64,000 nt of DNA from Seminavis robusta (Eukaryota; Bacillariophyta; Bacillariophyceae; Naviculales; Naviculaceae). A model generated the notes under the pieces. The model ran no database searches and was not told the origin of the DNA. It was given only the letters and a program-made list of their open reading frames with translations. Positions 1 through 10,091 of the stretch are shown here, piece after piece. The DNA lies in the NCBI GenBank assembly GCA_903772945.1, contig CAICTM010000288.1, positions 16,489-80,488 of the forward strand, read 5' to 3'. Made by a program: the position numbers and the translations under genes. Position 1 is the first letter of the stretch. Every line of letters begins with the position of its first letter.

Positions 1-404
1 TTCAACCACTGTGGTTTGGTGGCGTCGACAATGTGTCATCTGGTTTGGATATGCTGCATCAATGCCCAATGGTACAGGGAGCCAAAAAAATCACGGAGGA
101 TGGCTTGTTCTGGGGTGGCGACCCTGCACAAGCTCAAGATGCCATGTCGGATCCCAGCCTGGATCGTGTCATGACTGGCTTTGACTTTAAGTTCTTTGTG
201 CAAAGCACAACCTGGACTACCAACGACATCGAAAAAGAAATCAAGTCTGGGACTTGGATCAAGGCGCAAGTGTCCAAGGAAGTGCTTTTCAAAAGCCGAG
301 ATAGAATGGGCACCAGAAGAGCCAAACCGTTGTGGACAGAAATAATGGAACTGATGGGTGGTGAGTATGTTGAGCTCAAAGAAAGATTCTATGATGAGCA
401 ATAG
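1..404 (+). CDS. UPF0301 (YqgE/AlgH, DUF179) family protein, 3' part
   Basis: The reading frame is open from the left edge (first full codon at 3) and stops with TAG at 402-404, so the 5' part lies outside the window. The residues read PLWFGGVDN...LDMLHQCP...GLFWGGDP, which matches the family pattern: a 'GGPV'-like glycine pair, a 'LHxxP' stretch and a 'GGD' turn. A later TGFDFKFFVQSTTWTTNDIE segment sits where the family has its G-W-x-x-x-Q-L-E-x-E core, and the following GTWI matches the 'GAWL' motif. The molecular function of the family is unsettled. Plants and diatoms carry versions that are often plastid-located, but the targeting region is not visible here. The gene is convergent with the RCC1-BTB gene downstream. 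Confidence 0.7.
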   Translation, partial: QPLWFGGVDNVSSGLDMLHQCPMVQGAKKITEDGLFWGGDPAQAQDAMSDPSLDRVMTGFDFKFFVQSTTWTTNDIEKEIKSGTWIKAQVSKEVLFKSRDRMGTRRAKPLWTEIMELMGGEYVELKERFYDEQ

Positions 405-714
405 ATGAGGAGTGAGGGTGCACGAACTCTGATAGCTTGTTGAAGCCATTCATCCCTTTTGACGATCACCAATCAATCTACACAAATAGGGAGTTCCATT
501 GGTGCGGTTGCTGCCCCAATCGGGCAGGTTAGAAAAGGAAGCTATAGTTAAAATAGATCCACCCAGCATAATGTCTATATTTGTTGGCATTGTTGTAGTG
601 ATGTTGCAGATTGGCTCAGGGCAAGTCTAAGGTATGGCTTGACAATGCAACCTCCAAGGTGGAATATAGTTTTTAAAACACGCAACCGATCAAGATACTA
701 GTACAATAGCCTGG
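405..714. other. Spacer between convergent genes
   Basis: This 310-base stretch separates two 3' ends and must hold both 3' UTRs. No convincing ORF, RNA gene or repeat is seen. Confidence 0.5.
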
Positions 715-3134
715 TTATCTTTGAGCCAAAATCTCCAGTAACAAGGAGTGGCTCACTTGTTTGATGCCTTCCGTCTTGGAAACGACGTCGAAGTTCTCGA
801 CAACGTAAGCCATGCAAACTTCCTTCAAGATATGGCAGTGCGCTTCGGTGGCATTTTGTAGCAAGGGGCCGCTGTTTTCGGCATTCAAGTTACGCCGTAC
901 AACTGTACAGCACATATCTCGCAGTCGTTCCAGTTGGTAAAGATCAGCCGCAATGTACAGTTCGATAGCGTGCTCCAATTCGATTTTGACAGAATCAGTG
1001 TAAATGTACTCCAATAGCAACAAGAAAACTGGACGAGACATGTCCGGGATGGGGATTATCGCCTTCTCTGCACTTTCTCTCATTCCTGATCGAAACATGG
1101 CAGCAAAATGTTCGCACCGAGAAGCCAATAGTGCCCTGTGCGCATACACAGGTTGATCTTCCACAGTGAAGGTGACGTCCGAAAACTCCTCGTCATTCAC
1201 CAGGGCTCTCATGGACGAGTTGTAGGCCGTCGTTACGGGGACAGCATTGACACCGCCCGCCAGACCAGCGCCGACGTGATCAAAAGGTTCCACCAGTACA
1301 GCAGTGTGTTCGTTGTATGATGCAACCTTGACCACGCGATATTTCTTTAACTTTTCTACCAGCTGAGGTACACTCACACGACGAGACGAACCAACACCAA
1401 GTTTTCCTGCAAAACGAATCGACTGAGTTAGTTACCGTCGAAAACATCAAGCCTGCGTGAGAGAGCAGGCACTCACCGTGGTCGGAATTGCCCCAAGTGT
1501 ACACCAAACCTAATGATGGTAATGACGAAACGAAAAAACGCAAGCAATGAGGACATGGCGTCAGATCTCAAGCAACGCTCTACTTCTCTACTCACCTTTG
1601 GCCGTCAGGGCAACCGAATGAGACCAGCCACATGTAATTTCGGAGACGAACTCTCCGTCGAGAGCCTGCACAAACGTTGGTTTTAACCTGTTGACTCGAT
1701 CGTTGTGGCCCAGCTGTGCCAAGGAAAAAAACGCGATGTGTAAGATCCAAATCTAGCTGTAACACAGCTCGAGATCAAAGAAACCCACCTGTCCGTGTTC
1801 TCCACCTCCAGTAGTGTACAATTTTCCATCCTCCGTAACGACGGCAGTGTGAAATCCTCCACAACTCACTTGCCTCGGCTTCTTGCCGACCATAGCCTCG
1901 ACTAGATGTGGAGTATGACAATTCCTTTCATTGCCCGTCCCCAATCGACCAAATTTGCCTTCGCCGAATGTGTAGAGTTCGAGTTCTCCCCCATTACCGG
2001 AATCGGTCAAACACCCAGTGTGGAATCCGCAGGCACTCAGTTGGACAACTCTTTTCCCAGCAAGTCTCTCCAATAACTTTGGTGAGTATTGATGTCCTTC
2101 CCTCGATCCAATACCAGTGGTGCCAGCTTCATTGTCACCCCAGGTGTACAGGTTTCCTTCGGGACTAGTGACAACGGCGGTGTGGCGACTACCACAAGCA
2201 ATCATGGAAACAACCAAACCAACAAGGGCTTCCACGCGTTTGGGGGTTGAATGTCCATTTTCATTGCCATGTCCAAGTTTGCCTACGACGAGCACAAGGT
2301 CACGTCAGTCAGCATCATCTAGGATAAAAGGCTGTTGCGTCGCATGTTGGTTCTCCTTACCGTACATGCCACCTCCCTGAAGGAAAAATGAGCAACGAAT
2401 CAAATGTGCATTGAGTGAAAACTCAGGACGATCTATCAACATAAAGATTCTCTATGGAATAAATATAATCACTCACCCAAGTGTACAAATCGCCGTTGCC
2501 TGTCACAGCAGCGGTGTGATAGGACCCGCAGGTAACTTGGACAACAATTTGTCCTGCCAGACTTTGAATGATCCTAGGGACATATTTCCACCCATTATCT
2601 CCATGGCCTAAACGCCAAAAGAACGTTGCAATAGAAATGAGAAACAAACCAATACAACAGCGAAAACAGCACATTCTTCCGCATAAGGCAACATACCCAA
2701 ACGGCCATCGTCTCCGCGACCTTTATTGCAGAAAACAAGGGAATTTCGTTAGGACAAAAACAAATCCGGTAGTTAAGGGAACAAGGTACCCCATCCTGGA
2801 CTATCCATCTTCCCAACACTAAAGACTCACCCCAAGTGTATACTTCTCCATCTGTGGTAAGGACGACGGTATGTCCTGACCCGCAGGCAATTTGCCTCAC
2901 ACCCACTCCCCGCAAGGCATCCACGAACTTGGGTTCGTCCGAATCACACGTATCACCCAAACCAAGCTGACCATCTTCGCCACGTCCAAATGTAAAGACG
3001 GCCAGTCCTTCCATTTCTCCTCCTTGCGAATTGCGCTGTCGTGACTTGGGGCGTAGCTCTCGCAAGCTACATCCCGCTGCTACCGACTCGGCAGATCCAC
3101 CACTGCTCGACGAGCGCTGACCACCCGATGACAT
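715..3134 (-). CDS. RCC1-repeat and BTB/POZ domain protein (RCBTB-like)
   Basis: Eight exons on the minus strand: 3134-2831, 2720-2697, 2607-2477, 2376-2361, 2282-1789, 1713-1596, 1509-1477 and 1406-715, giving 603 aa. All introns are GT-AG and the phases close. Residues from about 40 to 380 form RCC1 blades, with repeated G-x-G-x-x-G-x-L-G, 'ACGSxHT(A/V)' and 'LYTWG' motifs, predicting a seven-bladed propeller. The C-terminal part, from FSDVTFTVEDQPVYAHRALL onward, is a BTB/POZ domain with its BACK-like tail. This order is that of animal RCBTB1/2, which are thought to act as substrate adaptors for CUL3 ubiquitin ligases; that role is inferred here. The N-terminus is Ser/Gly-rich and disordered. 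Exons 2 and 4 are only 24 and 16 bases long, and both fall at glycine-rich blade junctions. Confidence 0.88.
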
Positions 3135-3659
3135 CTTGTACTTTTGCTCTTTGTTGTGCTAGATAGATAATGCGTGTTTCTGTCACGTTGTTCCTTGGCA
3201 GCTTGCACTACAACCAGGGTCACTGTCGGAAAGAAACACTCTGTAACACAGTGAGTTCGTTTCAATTTCCTTTCGAGGGTATAATGCTGTGAAGCTCGCT
3301 TTGGTCGAATCCTTATCTAAACAACTTGGGAGTCCTACAGAAAATTCCTACTTTTGAAGATAATGGGAGCTTTGGTAGCGTCGTCTTGTCTCTATTGCAT
3401 GTGCAACGTAAAGGTGCCGAAGTTTTTTCTGTTGCATTCGTGGTGTCGACCAGATCGTCGCTGCCTGTTTGGTTGGTTTTCTGCCCTTTGATCTTCCTTG
3501 AAAAGTCTTAAATCTTTATCACGCCAGTGAAGCTTGAGCGGATTACAAAGACTACTGGTAGGGTACGGTGGAGTTGCGGGGAATGGGCTCTTGAAGGGGT
3601 TCCTTTGGTTAGTTACCAGCAAGTGGAGTAAATCTTCCACTTTGAGTCATGCTTCCGAA

Positions 3660-3820
3660 TTGCAGCAATCTTCCATATTGTGTCATTCTTCCAAATTACA
3701 TCACCTGGTACTGATTTCTACGCGTTTTTACGTAGATCCTTCCAGATTGCGTCATTCTTCCAGATTGTGTCATTCTTCCAGATTGTGTCATTCTTCTATT
3801 TTCAGTCATTCTTCCAAAAG
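3660..3820. repeat. Minisatellite with unit related to cattcttccagattgtgt
   Basis: Between 3737 and 3800 the unit 'cattcttccagattgtgt' (18 bases) recurs almost exactly about three times. More diverged copies extend left to about 3640 and right to about 3820. A related sequence occurs in the opposite orientation near 43.2-43.4 kb. Confidence 0.75.
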
Positions 3821-4054
3821 AAAACAGTGAACTGCCTGATGAAGATGTAAAACAGGTATTCCCGCAACTCCGGTACGACGCACACAGTATCTGTAACCGG
3901 TACCAGGTATACCACTCCTCGGAGGCAAGTCTCTCCCAGCTTCCGGTCGCTTCATTTTGTCAGTTGGGGTCAGTTGAATTTGGTGCCATAATTTGGTGCC
4001 GGTGCAGTTCTCCTGCACCGTCCTCGCACCGCACTGCACCAAAATTATGGGCAC

Positions 4055-4147
4055 TTCAACTAGTGTAACTAGAGTAACTGACGTAACTAGCGTAACTAGC
4101 GTAGGGTAACTGACGTAACTAGCGTGCAACTGATGTAACTGGCGTAG
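4055..4147. repeat. Imperfect repeats of gtaact(a/g)(a/g)cgtaact
   Basis: Repeated GTAACT cores spaced about 9-10 bases apart ('actagcgtaactagcgta', 'gtaactgacgtaactagcgt'). On the minus strand this reads as a Leu/Val/Thr-rich pseudo-peptide. It is simple-sequence DNA, not a gene. Confidence 0.65.
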
Positions 4148-4637
4148 AACATTGGAGGACGACTAACGTGGTCGTCATTTCAACTAGCTTTGTATTGTAA
4201 ACAACTCTACAGAGACAACAGAGCAACGGCAACACTGTTTACAATGAGTTACACTTAGTTTTCAAGCTTTTGAGGCACTTGAATCACTGCAGCGGCACCT
4301 GCCTCCCCCCACCTCTTTTCCAACAGCTGAGCTCTGTGAGATTCGTCCAAGTCAGTCAAACAAGATGATGATCCAAGTCAGTCAAACAAGATGGCATTGC
4401 TTCTTTGAATCAAGCTCTAGAGCAATACAATTAATTTGGTGTTCGTAGAATTTTAATGATTACTCTATAGTAGATAAAACCTACTTGTAACTCAGTCATT
4501 GATAGCTAGCTAGCTAGCTAGTAGCTTAGATCAGCAGCACCAGCAGCACCAGCAGCAGCACCAGCATGTAGTATTGGTACATGAGTCCATGAGTCCTCAG
4601 TCAACATGCCATGGAGATTCTTAATAACAAGGCTTTT

Positions 4638-4677
4638 AAATTTTTACTTTTAATATTTTTACCTAAAAGTAAAATTT
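4638..4677. repeat. AT-rich inverted repeat (hairpin)
   Basis: The left arm aaatttttactttt (4638-4651) is nearly the reverse complement of the right arm aaaagtaaaattt (4665-4677), with one bulged T and a 13-base loop. The right arm overlaps the end of the small minus-strand ORF 4848-4663. It could be an RNA hairpin in a 3' region or the end of a small inverted-repeat element. Confidence 0.6.
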
Positions 4678-4848
4678 CATTTTTGTACAGGCTGGTTTCT
4701 CTGCGTCCTCCCACAAAAGACACACTTGGTACATTTGCATTAAGTCTTTGAGTCTCTCACTGGTTAAATTTTGGCTACTTGTTAAATACTTAAGAACACT
4801 AGGTTCTTCTAAGGACTTAACAACTTCAACTGATGTGGAAGGTGCCAT
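4663..4848 (-). CDS. Small hypothetical ORF (61 aa)
   Basis: ATG at 4848 and stop at 4663, encoding a 61-residue peptide with plausible amphipathic composition (LTSERLKDLMQMYQVCLLWE). No family is recognised. It lies in repeat-rich DNA with no other gene nearby, and its 3' end falls in the AT-rich hairpin. It may be a chance ORF or a transposon remnant. Confidence 0.2.
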   Translation of the reverse strand: MAPSTSVEVVKSLEEPSVLKYLTSSQNLTSERLKDLMQMYQVCLLWEDAEKPACTKMKFYF

Positions 4849-4966
4849 TCTCCTTTAGGAGCACTGCACCAGGGAAATGGCACCAAATTCACCCGACTCG
4901 TCAGTTGGGATCTCAAAAGAGACTGGCAGATAAAGGATCACACCAGTAGGTCTAAACAGGTGGAGG

Positions 4967-5012
4967 ATGTCACCTGTTGCCATTGGACCATGTCACCTGT
5001 TGCCATTGGACC
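4967..5012. repeat. 23-base tandem duplication
   Basis: 'atgtcacctgttgccattgg' plus 'acc' occurs twice in direct contact, at 4967-4989 and 4990-5012, without mismatch. This suggests a recent duplication. Confidence 0.85.
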
Positions 5013-5500
5013 AGCTTGGCACATTTAGATCCCATACGATTTTAGATCCCATCACGGTCAGATAGAGGAAAGAATTCAAGAACCTTGCATCAATGGTGGC
5101 AAGCAACAGGAAGAGAAGCAGGACTTGCTGTTGATCATCTTCTTGCTTCCACTGCTCTTGATTGAAGGGTTGCACACCAAGGCGTTCTATAAGACTCATG
5201 ATGAGCACCGGTATTTCGGTTGAGAAAGAATCTATAAAGAAGAAGTTGCGTGACAAATAGGAAACGACCTCAATCTTATTTAGGTACAATCTGCCTAGAC
5301 AGCAGCTAGTAGCACAGGGACTGGGAAATGGAGAGGTAGGAGATGACCATGGATAGAGATTGTGACGGTTCTTTCTACACAGAAGAAGACATGATCTTTC
5401 AGGTTGAAACAGGATGCGAAAATGAAAGTTGCGAATGGATGGGGCGGTAGCAAGGGGTAGCGCACACTTGCTTTGATAGCAACCTTCGACGTTGGATCTC

Positions 5501-6268
5501 CTAGTCCTTGTAGTATCCTTGCTCCCAATTTTCGCCTTCGAACTCGTCTGACCAAGCGGAGATAATGTCACCGTTATGATCCTCATCGTCAAGGTCGTGG
5601 AAGTTGTTGGGCATCAAGCCCTGGCCTTCAAAGCTTCGGATCACGCTCCAAGCAGCTCGAAAGTCTTCTTTCACTGGAAAGTACCCCCTCTTTGCGATAA
5701 GGAGCAGTTTTCCGGCTTGCAGCGAGAACACTTGGGAGAAGACGGCTTGGCCCAAGAGAACGCAATTGCGCTCGTCGGAGACTCGTGGATCCAAATCTGC
5801 CAAGAACTGTTCAAGCTTGGTTGCTTCTGCTGCTACCAAAATGCCAGAGTCAAGGAGCGTTCGAGCCGAAGCACTACCCAGGTGGAATCGTAGCATCTTG
5901 AGAGGGACAACCTGACGGTCGGCAAGAACCAAATTTCCAACATCTTCGTTCGTTTCTTGGCAATAAATCAGCAATGAGGGAGGGTTGATGACGCCAACAC
6001 CAGCCGACCAAGAAATTTCCCAAAAGAATTCGTTTGTCTGAAAGGCAGTCAAGGCAGAAATGCCGTCTTGAGGGAAGGGGAGGAGGAGCGAGTTACATCC
6101 GCTGTCAATCATCACGTTCTGGTAAGCAATGCCAGCAAAAGAGTTGTCTCCGCTGGGAACAAAGAAGCGCTTCTTGTCGTTGCGGAGGCCCACTGCAAGG
6201 ACATCTTCTGGAAGTTTTGTCAGAGCACCAACTCGGGGACTACCGGTGGGTGCTTCTACGGTTGGCAT
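5501..6268 (-). CDS. Retropepsin-like aspartic protease domain protein
   Basis: Single exon of 255 aa; the ATG at 6268 is preferred because the frame extends upstream only to a TTG. VMIDSGCNSLLLPFP (about residues 53-67) carries the D-S-G triad followed by a hydrophobic strand, as in single-domain aspartic proteases. NCVLLGQAVFSQ near residue 170 resembles the hydrophobic-hydrophobic-G psi motif found downstream in retropepsins. The C-terminus is acidic (LDDEDHNGDIISAWSDEFEGE). No reverse transcriptase or integrase is adjacent, so it may be a stand-alone cellular gene rather than part of an active retroelement. The catalytic role is inferred from motifs only; an inactive fold is possible. No signal peptide is seen. 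Confidence 0.6.
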   Translation of the reverse strand: MPTVEAPTGSPRVGALTKLPEDVLAVGLRNDKKRFFVPSGDNSFAGIAYQNVMIDSGCNSLLLPFPQDGISALTAFQTNEFFWEISWSAGVGVINPPSLLIYCQETNEDVGNLVLADRQVVPLKMLRFHLGSASARTLLDSGILVAAEATKLEQFLADLDPRVSDERNCVLLGQAVFSQVFSLQAGKLLLIAKRGYFPVKEDFRAAWSVIRSFEGQGLMPNNFHDLDDEDHNGDIISAWSDEFEGENWEQGYYKD

Positions 6269-6543
6269 GATCAAGTGGTTCAGCACTGAATGAAGACAAG
6301 ATTGTTCCTTCGTTGGATTTGTGGAGCTCGTGTGTTTCGGCAACGAACTGAGAGCGCCGACGAGCGTTTTTTTTTAAGAGGGAACGGAATTGGGGGCCAA
6401 AGCGAAGTTTGGGGAAACCGGCAGGCGTGGCTATGAGGCCACTGAGAACCGAGAATCGCATTCCTCTGAAATTTTGTTTCACTTCTCTCAAACACTGCAG
6501 TACCGGTACGACCTCAGCACCAATCACGTTGACCACAACGGCT

Positions 6544-7240
6544 ATGCCTCCAGTACAGTCTACGCCAACATCGGACGAATCCTCCAAAGCCGTGGGTGGA
6601 CAAGGCACCAATACTCATGTTGGAGAGTCGAAGGCAAAAGAGCCCTCGCAGCACAATACGACGCAGCCTGTCTTGCCAATCAAATGGAAGCCCGGTTCGG
6701 CCCTGCCCTCGGAATCTTCATCCACCTCCACGACGAAGAAAGAACCCATTTTTTTGCCGTGCGAGGATGAAGAATACAAAGAAGTTGTCCAACGCAAGCA
6801 TGAGCTTGAGGGATATTTGGAAGCACAGAGAGTGCCACCCAAGAAGAAGAAAACGAAGAAAAACGTTGCGGCAAGCAGAAAAGTGTTCCAACTGAGATCC
6901 ACTTAAGGCTTAGGGCCGCAGCAGATGCGGAAAGAAAGTGGGAGCAGGATCTAAAAGAGGTCAACGGCCTCTCCGACAGGCAAGTTAGTATGTGTATTGG
7001 CATTGTTGCCAAGCACCATAAGAGTGATTCCTTTCCTGACTCGGATCCTGAGGAGAACCAGAAGTACAGTACCTTGATTTGGCACGAGAGGGCTGGGATC
7101 ACTTTAGGGAAGGCTACAAGTTGTCGCAAAAATATCCAGATTGTTTGGACCAAACTTTCATTGATGGGAAATGGTACATGCAAGACGAGATTGGTTGTTG
7201 TTCGTTGACCGAAGCCAGCACATCCCAGCACAGGATTTGA
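6544..7240 (+). pseudogene. Decayed protein-coding gene, at least two frame changes
   Basis: Coding-like sequence moves through three frames. Frame 1 runs to a TAG at 6904-6906 and includes DEEYKEVVQRKHELEGYLEA followed by a Lys-rich stretch. The third frame is open from about 6804 and reads LRLRAAADAERKWEQDLKEV, then GLSDRQVSMCIGIVAKHHKS and a Ser/Asp/Glu run. From 7091 the remaining frame reads WDHFREGYKLSQKYPDCLDQ, then TFIDGKWYMQDEIGCCSL, to a TGA at 7238-7240. Each block has compact, protein-like composition with no stop, which is unlikely by chance. The family is not recognised. A spliced gene with tiny introns is the alternative, but no clean splice pair was found. Confidence 0.4.
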
Positions 7241-7586
7241 TCCGCTCTGTCGTATGTCATAACTCCGAGACTCCGAGTTAGCGGTAAATAAAGAGCTCAT
7301 GATCTCCACGAAGCCTCCCACTACAGCATCACTCGTATGCGCGTGGCATTGAAACACAACCGATCCGATCCTCGGGCGATTCGATTCCGTCCCATGCGCG
7401 ATGATTGGGTTTTGCTTTGTCCGAAGGAACAGACTGCTCGAGTTTGTGGGTTACGTAAATCTATCTAGTAATAACGTTCGAGCTGAACGCTACCAAGTTC
7501 TTCAAGATACATGTTGTATGGTATCATCCGAGCCTTTCCGCTCCCATTTGCACTGGATTGTAGTGTTATCTAGCAAATAGTTACAT
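7241..7586. other. Spacer downstream of the decayed gene
   Basis: This 346-base stretch contains a further short plus-strand open stretch reading MRVALKHNRSDPRAIRFRPM, then RDDWVLLCPKEQ, that ends at about 7470. It may be more debris of the same decayed gene. The remainder is the 3' flank of TYW1. A 'gcgattcgattccg' motif is at 7377. Confidence 0.35.
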
Positions 7587-10091
7587 TTATTTAGTTACCA
7601 CCAGCCCTCGGAACATCAGGCTAGCATCCTGGATCTCCTTGGCACCGTCCTTAAGCTCTGTCACGGTGGTACCACAACCAATCTCATTCTTTCGCTCGTC
7701 CATCAACTTAGTGAGTTGTTGGCGTTCTTCGTGGCTCAATTCCTTGTTGTCGTGGTCATGAGTTGGCACCCCTTCCTCATCGAACCGGGTGTACTTGGGA
7801 TACTTTGTCTTCTTGCGATGTCTTGTGTCTGTGGGATCGAAGCCTTCCTCTTCTGCTCCAATGAGCGCCCAAGCAGGTGTATCGGCAACATAGTCTTTGA
7901 CCGAAAAGGTGAACGAGGAATCTCGTGCATATTGCATTGCCAGCTCATGAAACTTGTCATAGTCAATCCACGTACGCCATTTCCGGAGTCCAGTCACTGG
8001 ATCATCGTATGCAAATTGATCAACTCGAGCCAACAAGACGCTGCAAGAATGTTTGTGTTCACACGCCAAACCATATTCGGGCAAGCTGTTGTCTGCCTCT
8101 CGTAGCTTGTCGAGTTCTTCCTTTAGCCGTGTCGTCAGTGCAACAACTTCGTGGTGCCAAGGTGTATTGGTCATATTCAAGTTGGAGGCATCCGACTTGC
8201 CACAAAACGTGACACCCTTGACTTCGACCAAGGAGACCTGGCCCAGAGCAACTAACTGTGCGTATCCCTCCACCTCGTCAAAGTTCCATCCCTTGACGAC
8301 CGTCAGACGAGCCACGGTGCGTTGCCCCTTGTCTTTCAACGAAACCAACGATTGCTTCAATCGATCCCATGCATCGTTGAACAATGGCCGGTCAATGGCA
8401 ATCAAACTCTCTTGCGTTGGTGCATCGACACTGACATAGAGCTGCGTAATGGGTCGTAGACTCTCAATTGCCTGAGGATGCTGTCCATTCGTCACGAGAA
8501 ACGTGGATATTTTGCGAGAATGCAAATCGCCCAAGAGCTCACCCACGCGAGGATACATGATGGGTTCTCCCACCAGACTCAATGCACAGTGGCGCACCGT
8601 CAATGCTTCGTTCCAGCGATCCATCCGTACTCCTGGAATTCCCTTGGCTTCTTTGATCATTTGGACATGTGTGTTGACGGCCTGCTCCACGATAAAATGT
8701 GGATCATCCGTCTTCCACTTCCACTCCTTACCAACGGGGTTCTTGTGATGACGCCAGCAAAAGACACACTTGTTGGCACATGCCAGTGACGGTGTTGCTT
8801 CCATGCACTGATAACTGGTAATCCCATAGAAAGTATGCTTGTAGCAACCACCACGTCCTCGCAGCTGATGCTTGGTCCATCGACACAGTTTGACGGCCGA
8901 ATGAGTCCCGATCAATTTGTATCCTTCCTTTTTGAGAGCCTCCGCCTGTGATGGTGTGACCATTTCTGGTGGAGCACCACCATTCTCCTTGTTGTTGTTA
9001 TTTTCATCCGCGGCCATGACATCTCCCATGTCTTCTAAATCCGCCACGGCAGGTTCTCCCGGTTGTTGCTCGTCATCTGACTCGTACTCTTCGTCTTGCT
9101 GTTGCTGCTGTTGATCTTTGTTGGATGAATTATTGGATTGCTTCCCGCAGCAGTCGCCACTCTCATTGTTTTTGTTTTTGCTGTTACAAGAAGAAGTGGT
9201 TTTGTTGTTGTTCTTTTGATTTTTCGCGCCATTATTATTATCAAATTTTGGAATGCGGGCAATCAAATCATTGACCCACCGCGAAAATGTGGTCTGCGCA
9301 TGATTTCCCACCGCGTCATCACCCACGGCCAACCGTACAATCGTCTTGACTCCCAATTGATGCAATGACGCTTGTGCTTCTCGTGCCGGTTTTCCCATGG
9401 AATCATCTCCATAGGCGGAAGATCCCATTCCAAAAATACCCACATGAAGTTTCTTTTTCAATGGAAATTTTTCAATTCTCCAATCCGTCTCGAGTTCTTG
9501 CAGTGTGGATGCCAGTGTGGTGGCAGTGGGAGGCCAAGTCCCGGATGTGTAGGTGGGAAGCAGCAAGATTAATTTGGGGAGTGGCTGGTTGTTGTTCTTG
9601 TTCGTGTTGCCTGATTTTGGTGGTTCCTCATCTTCATCGTTGAGTAGCTCATCCCACCAATCCAGTTCGTCCATTTTGACCACTTGTATCTGGTAGTTGG
9701 AATTCTTGTTGTTGACCACAAGCGCAATCTGGAGTGCTTCTTGTAGCTGAGCTGCGTACTTGGCACAACTACCCGTCACAGACCCATGTGCAATGGTAAT
9801 GGCGCCCTTGGTCAGTACGCGAACAAGCTTATCGTTGGTTTCTCCAGTCAGTGCAATTTCCGAGACAGGAGGGCGCACTAATACTTCGTCGTCCTTCTTT
9901 TCTTCGTCTGGCAGTGATGCCCTGGCTTGGATTTTCGGGTCTTTCTCATTGTTGTTGCCTTTATTAGTGGTCTTGCTTTCGATCTGTTTGTTGTTTTTCT
10001 GCCAGACAAAGCTTATTGCAACGGCAGCCATCGTGGCCATGGCAGCAGTGGCCAGCCATACGGATCCGCGTTGGTTGGAACTCATCACCAT
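7587..10091 (-). CDS. TYW1: TYW1, S-adenosylmethionine-dependent tRNA 4-demethylwyosine synthase
   Basis: Single exon of 834 aa. Residues 10-30 form a hydrophobic segment (VWLATAAMATMAAVAISFVW) that predicts a membrane anchor; the yeast enzyme is also reported at the ER. Residues about 95-280 form a flavodoxin domain with FMN loops HGSVTGSCAKYA and PTYTSGTWPP. A low-complexity Asn/Gln/Asp-rich linker (about 285-375) follows. The radical SAM core has the CxxxCxxC cluster motif at Cys438, Cys442 and Cys445 (ACANKCVFCWRHHKNP), then the TYW1-specific region and a C-terminal wybutosine domain (VKDYVADTPAWALIGAEEEG). The enzyme joins pyruvate-derived carbon to m1G37 of tRNA-Phe in wybutosine synthesis. 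It is divergent from the USP gene, with 284 bases between the two starts. Confidence 0.95.
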   Translation of the reverse strand: MVMSSNQRGSVWLATAAMATMAAVAISFVWQKNNKQIESKTTNKGNNNEKDPKIQARASLPDEEKKDDEVLVRPPVSEIALTGETNDKLVRVLTKGAITIAHGSVTGSCAKYAAQLQEALQIALVVNNKNSNYQIQVVKMDELDWWDELLNDEDEEPPKSGNTNKNNNQPLPKLILLLPTYTSGTWPPTATTLASTLQELETDWRIEKFPLKKKLHVGIFGMGSSAYGDDSMGKPAREAQASLHQLGVKTIVRLAVGDDAVGNHAQTTFSRWVNDLIARIPKFDNNNGAKNQKNNNKTTSSCNSKNKNNESGDCCGKQSNNSSNKDQQQQQQDEEYESDDEQQPGEPAVADLEDMGDVMAADENNNNKENGGAPPEMVTPSQAEALKKEGYKLIGTHSAVKLCRWTKHQLRGRGGCYKHTFYGITSYQCMEATPSLACANKCVFCWRHHKNPVGKEWKWKTDDPHFIVEQAVNTHVQMIKEAKGIPGVRMDRWNEALTVRHCALSLVGEPIMYPRVGELLGDLHSRKISTFLVTNGQHPQAIESLRPITQLYVSVDAPTQESLIAIDRPLFNDAWDRLKQSLVSLKDKGQRTVARLTVVKGWNFDEVEGYAQLVALGQVSLVEVKGVTFCGKSDASNLNMTNTPWHHEVVALTTRLKEELDKLREADNSLPEYGLACEHKHSCSVLLARVDQFAYDDPVTGLRKWRTWIDYDKFHELAMQYARDSSFTFSVKDYVADTPAWALIGAEEEGFDPTDTRHRKKTKYPKYTRFDEEGVPTHDHDNKELSHEERQQLTKLMDERKNEIGCGTTVTELKDGAKEIQDASLMFRGLVVTK

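Larger units (their letters stand above)
3135..5500. other. Repeat-rich spacer
   Basis: About 2.4 kb without a convincing long gene. It holds a minisatellite of about 18 bases (3660-3820), a string of 'gtaactagc'-like units (4060-4145), a TAGC run (4503-4520), CAGCAC triplet-type repeats (4530-4565), an AT-rich hairpin (4638-4677) and a 23-base tandem duplication (4967-5012). A 61-codon ATG ORF on the minus strand (4848-4663) is the only plausible small gene and is listed separately. Confidence 0.6.

Noticed and set aside
4993-5592. 199-codon minus-strand ORF downstream of the retropepsin-like gene
   Set aside because: It overlaps the end of the better-supported frame, contains no domain and runs into repeat DNA.
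6680-7357. 225-codon minus-strand ORF
   Set aside because: Composition is typical of the antisense of an acidic/basic coding strand; the plus-strand blocks are more protein-like.
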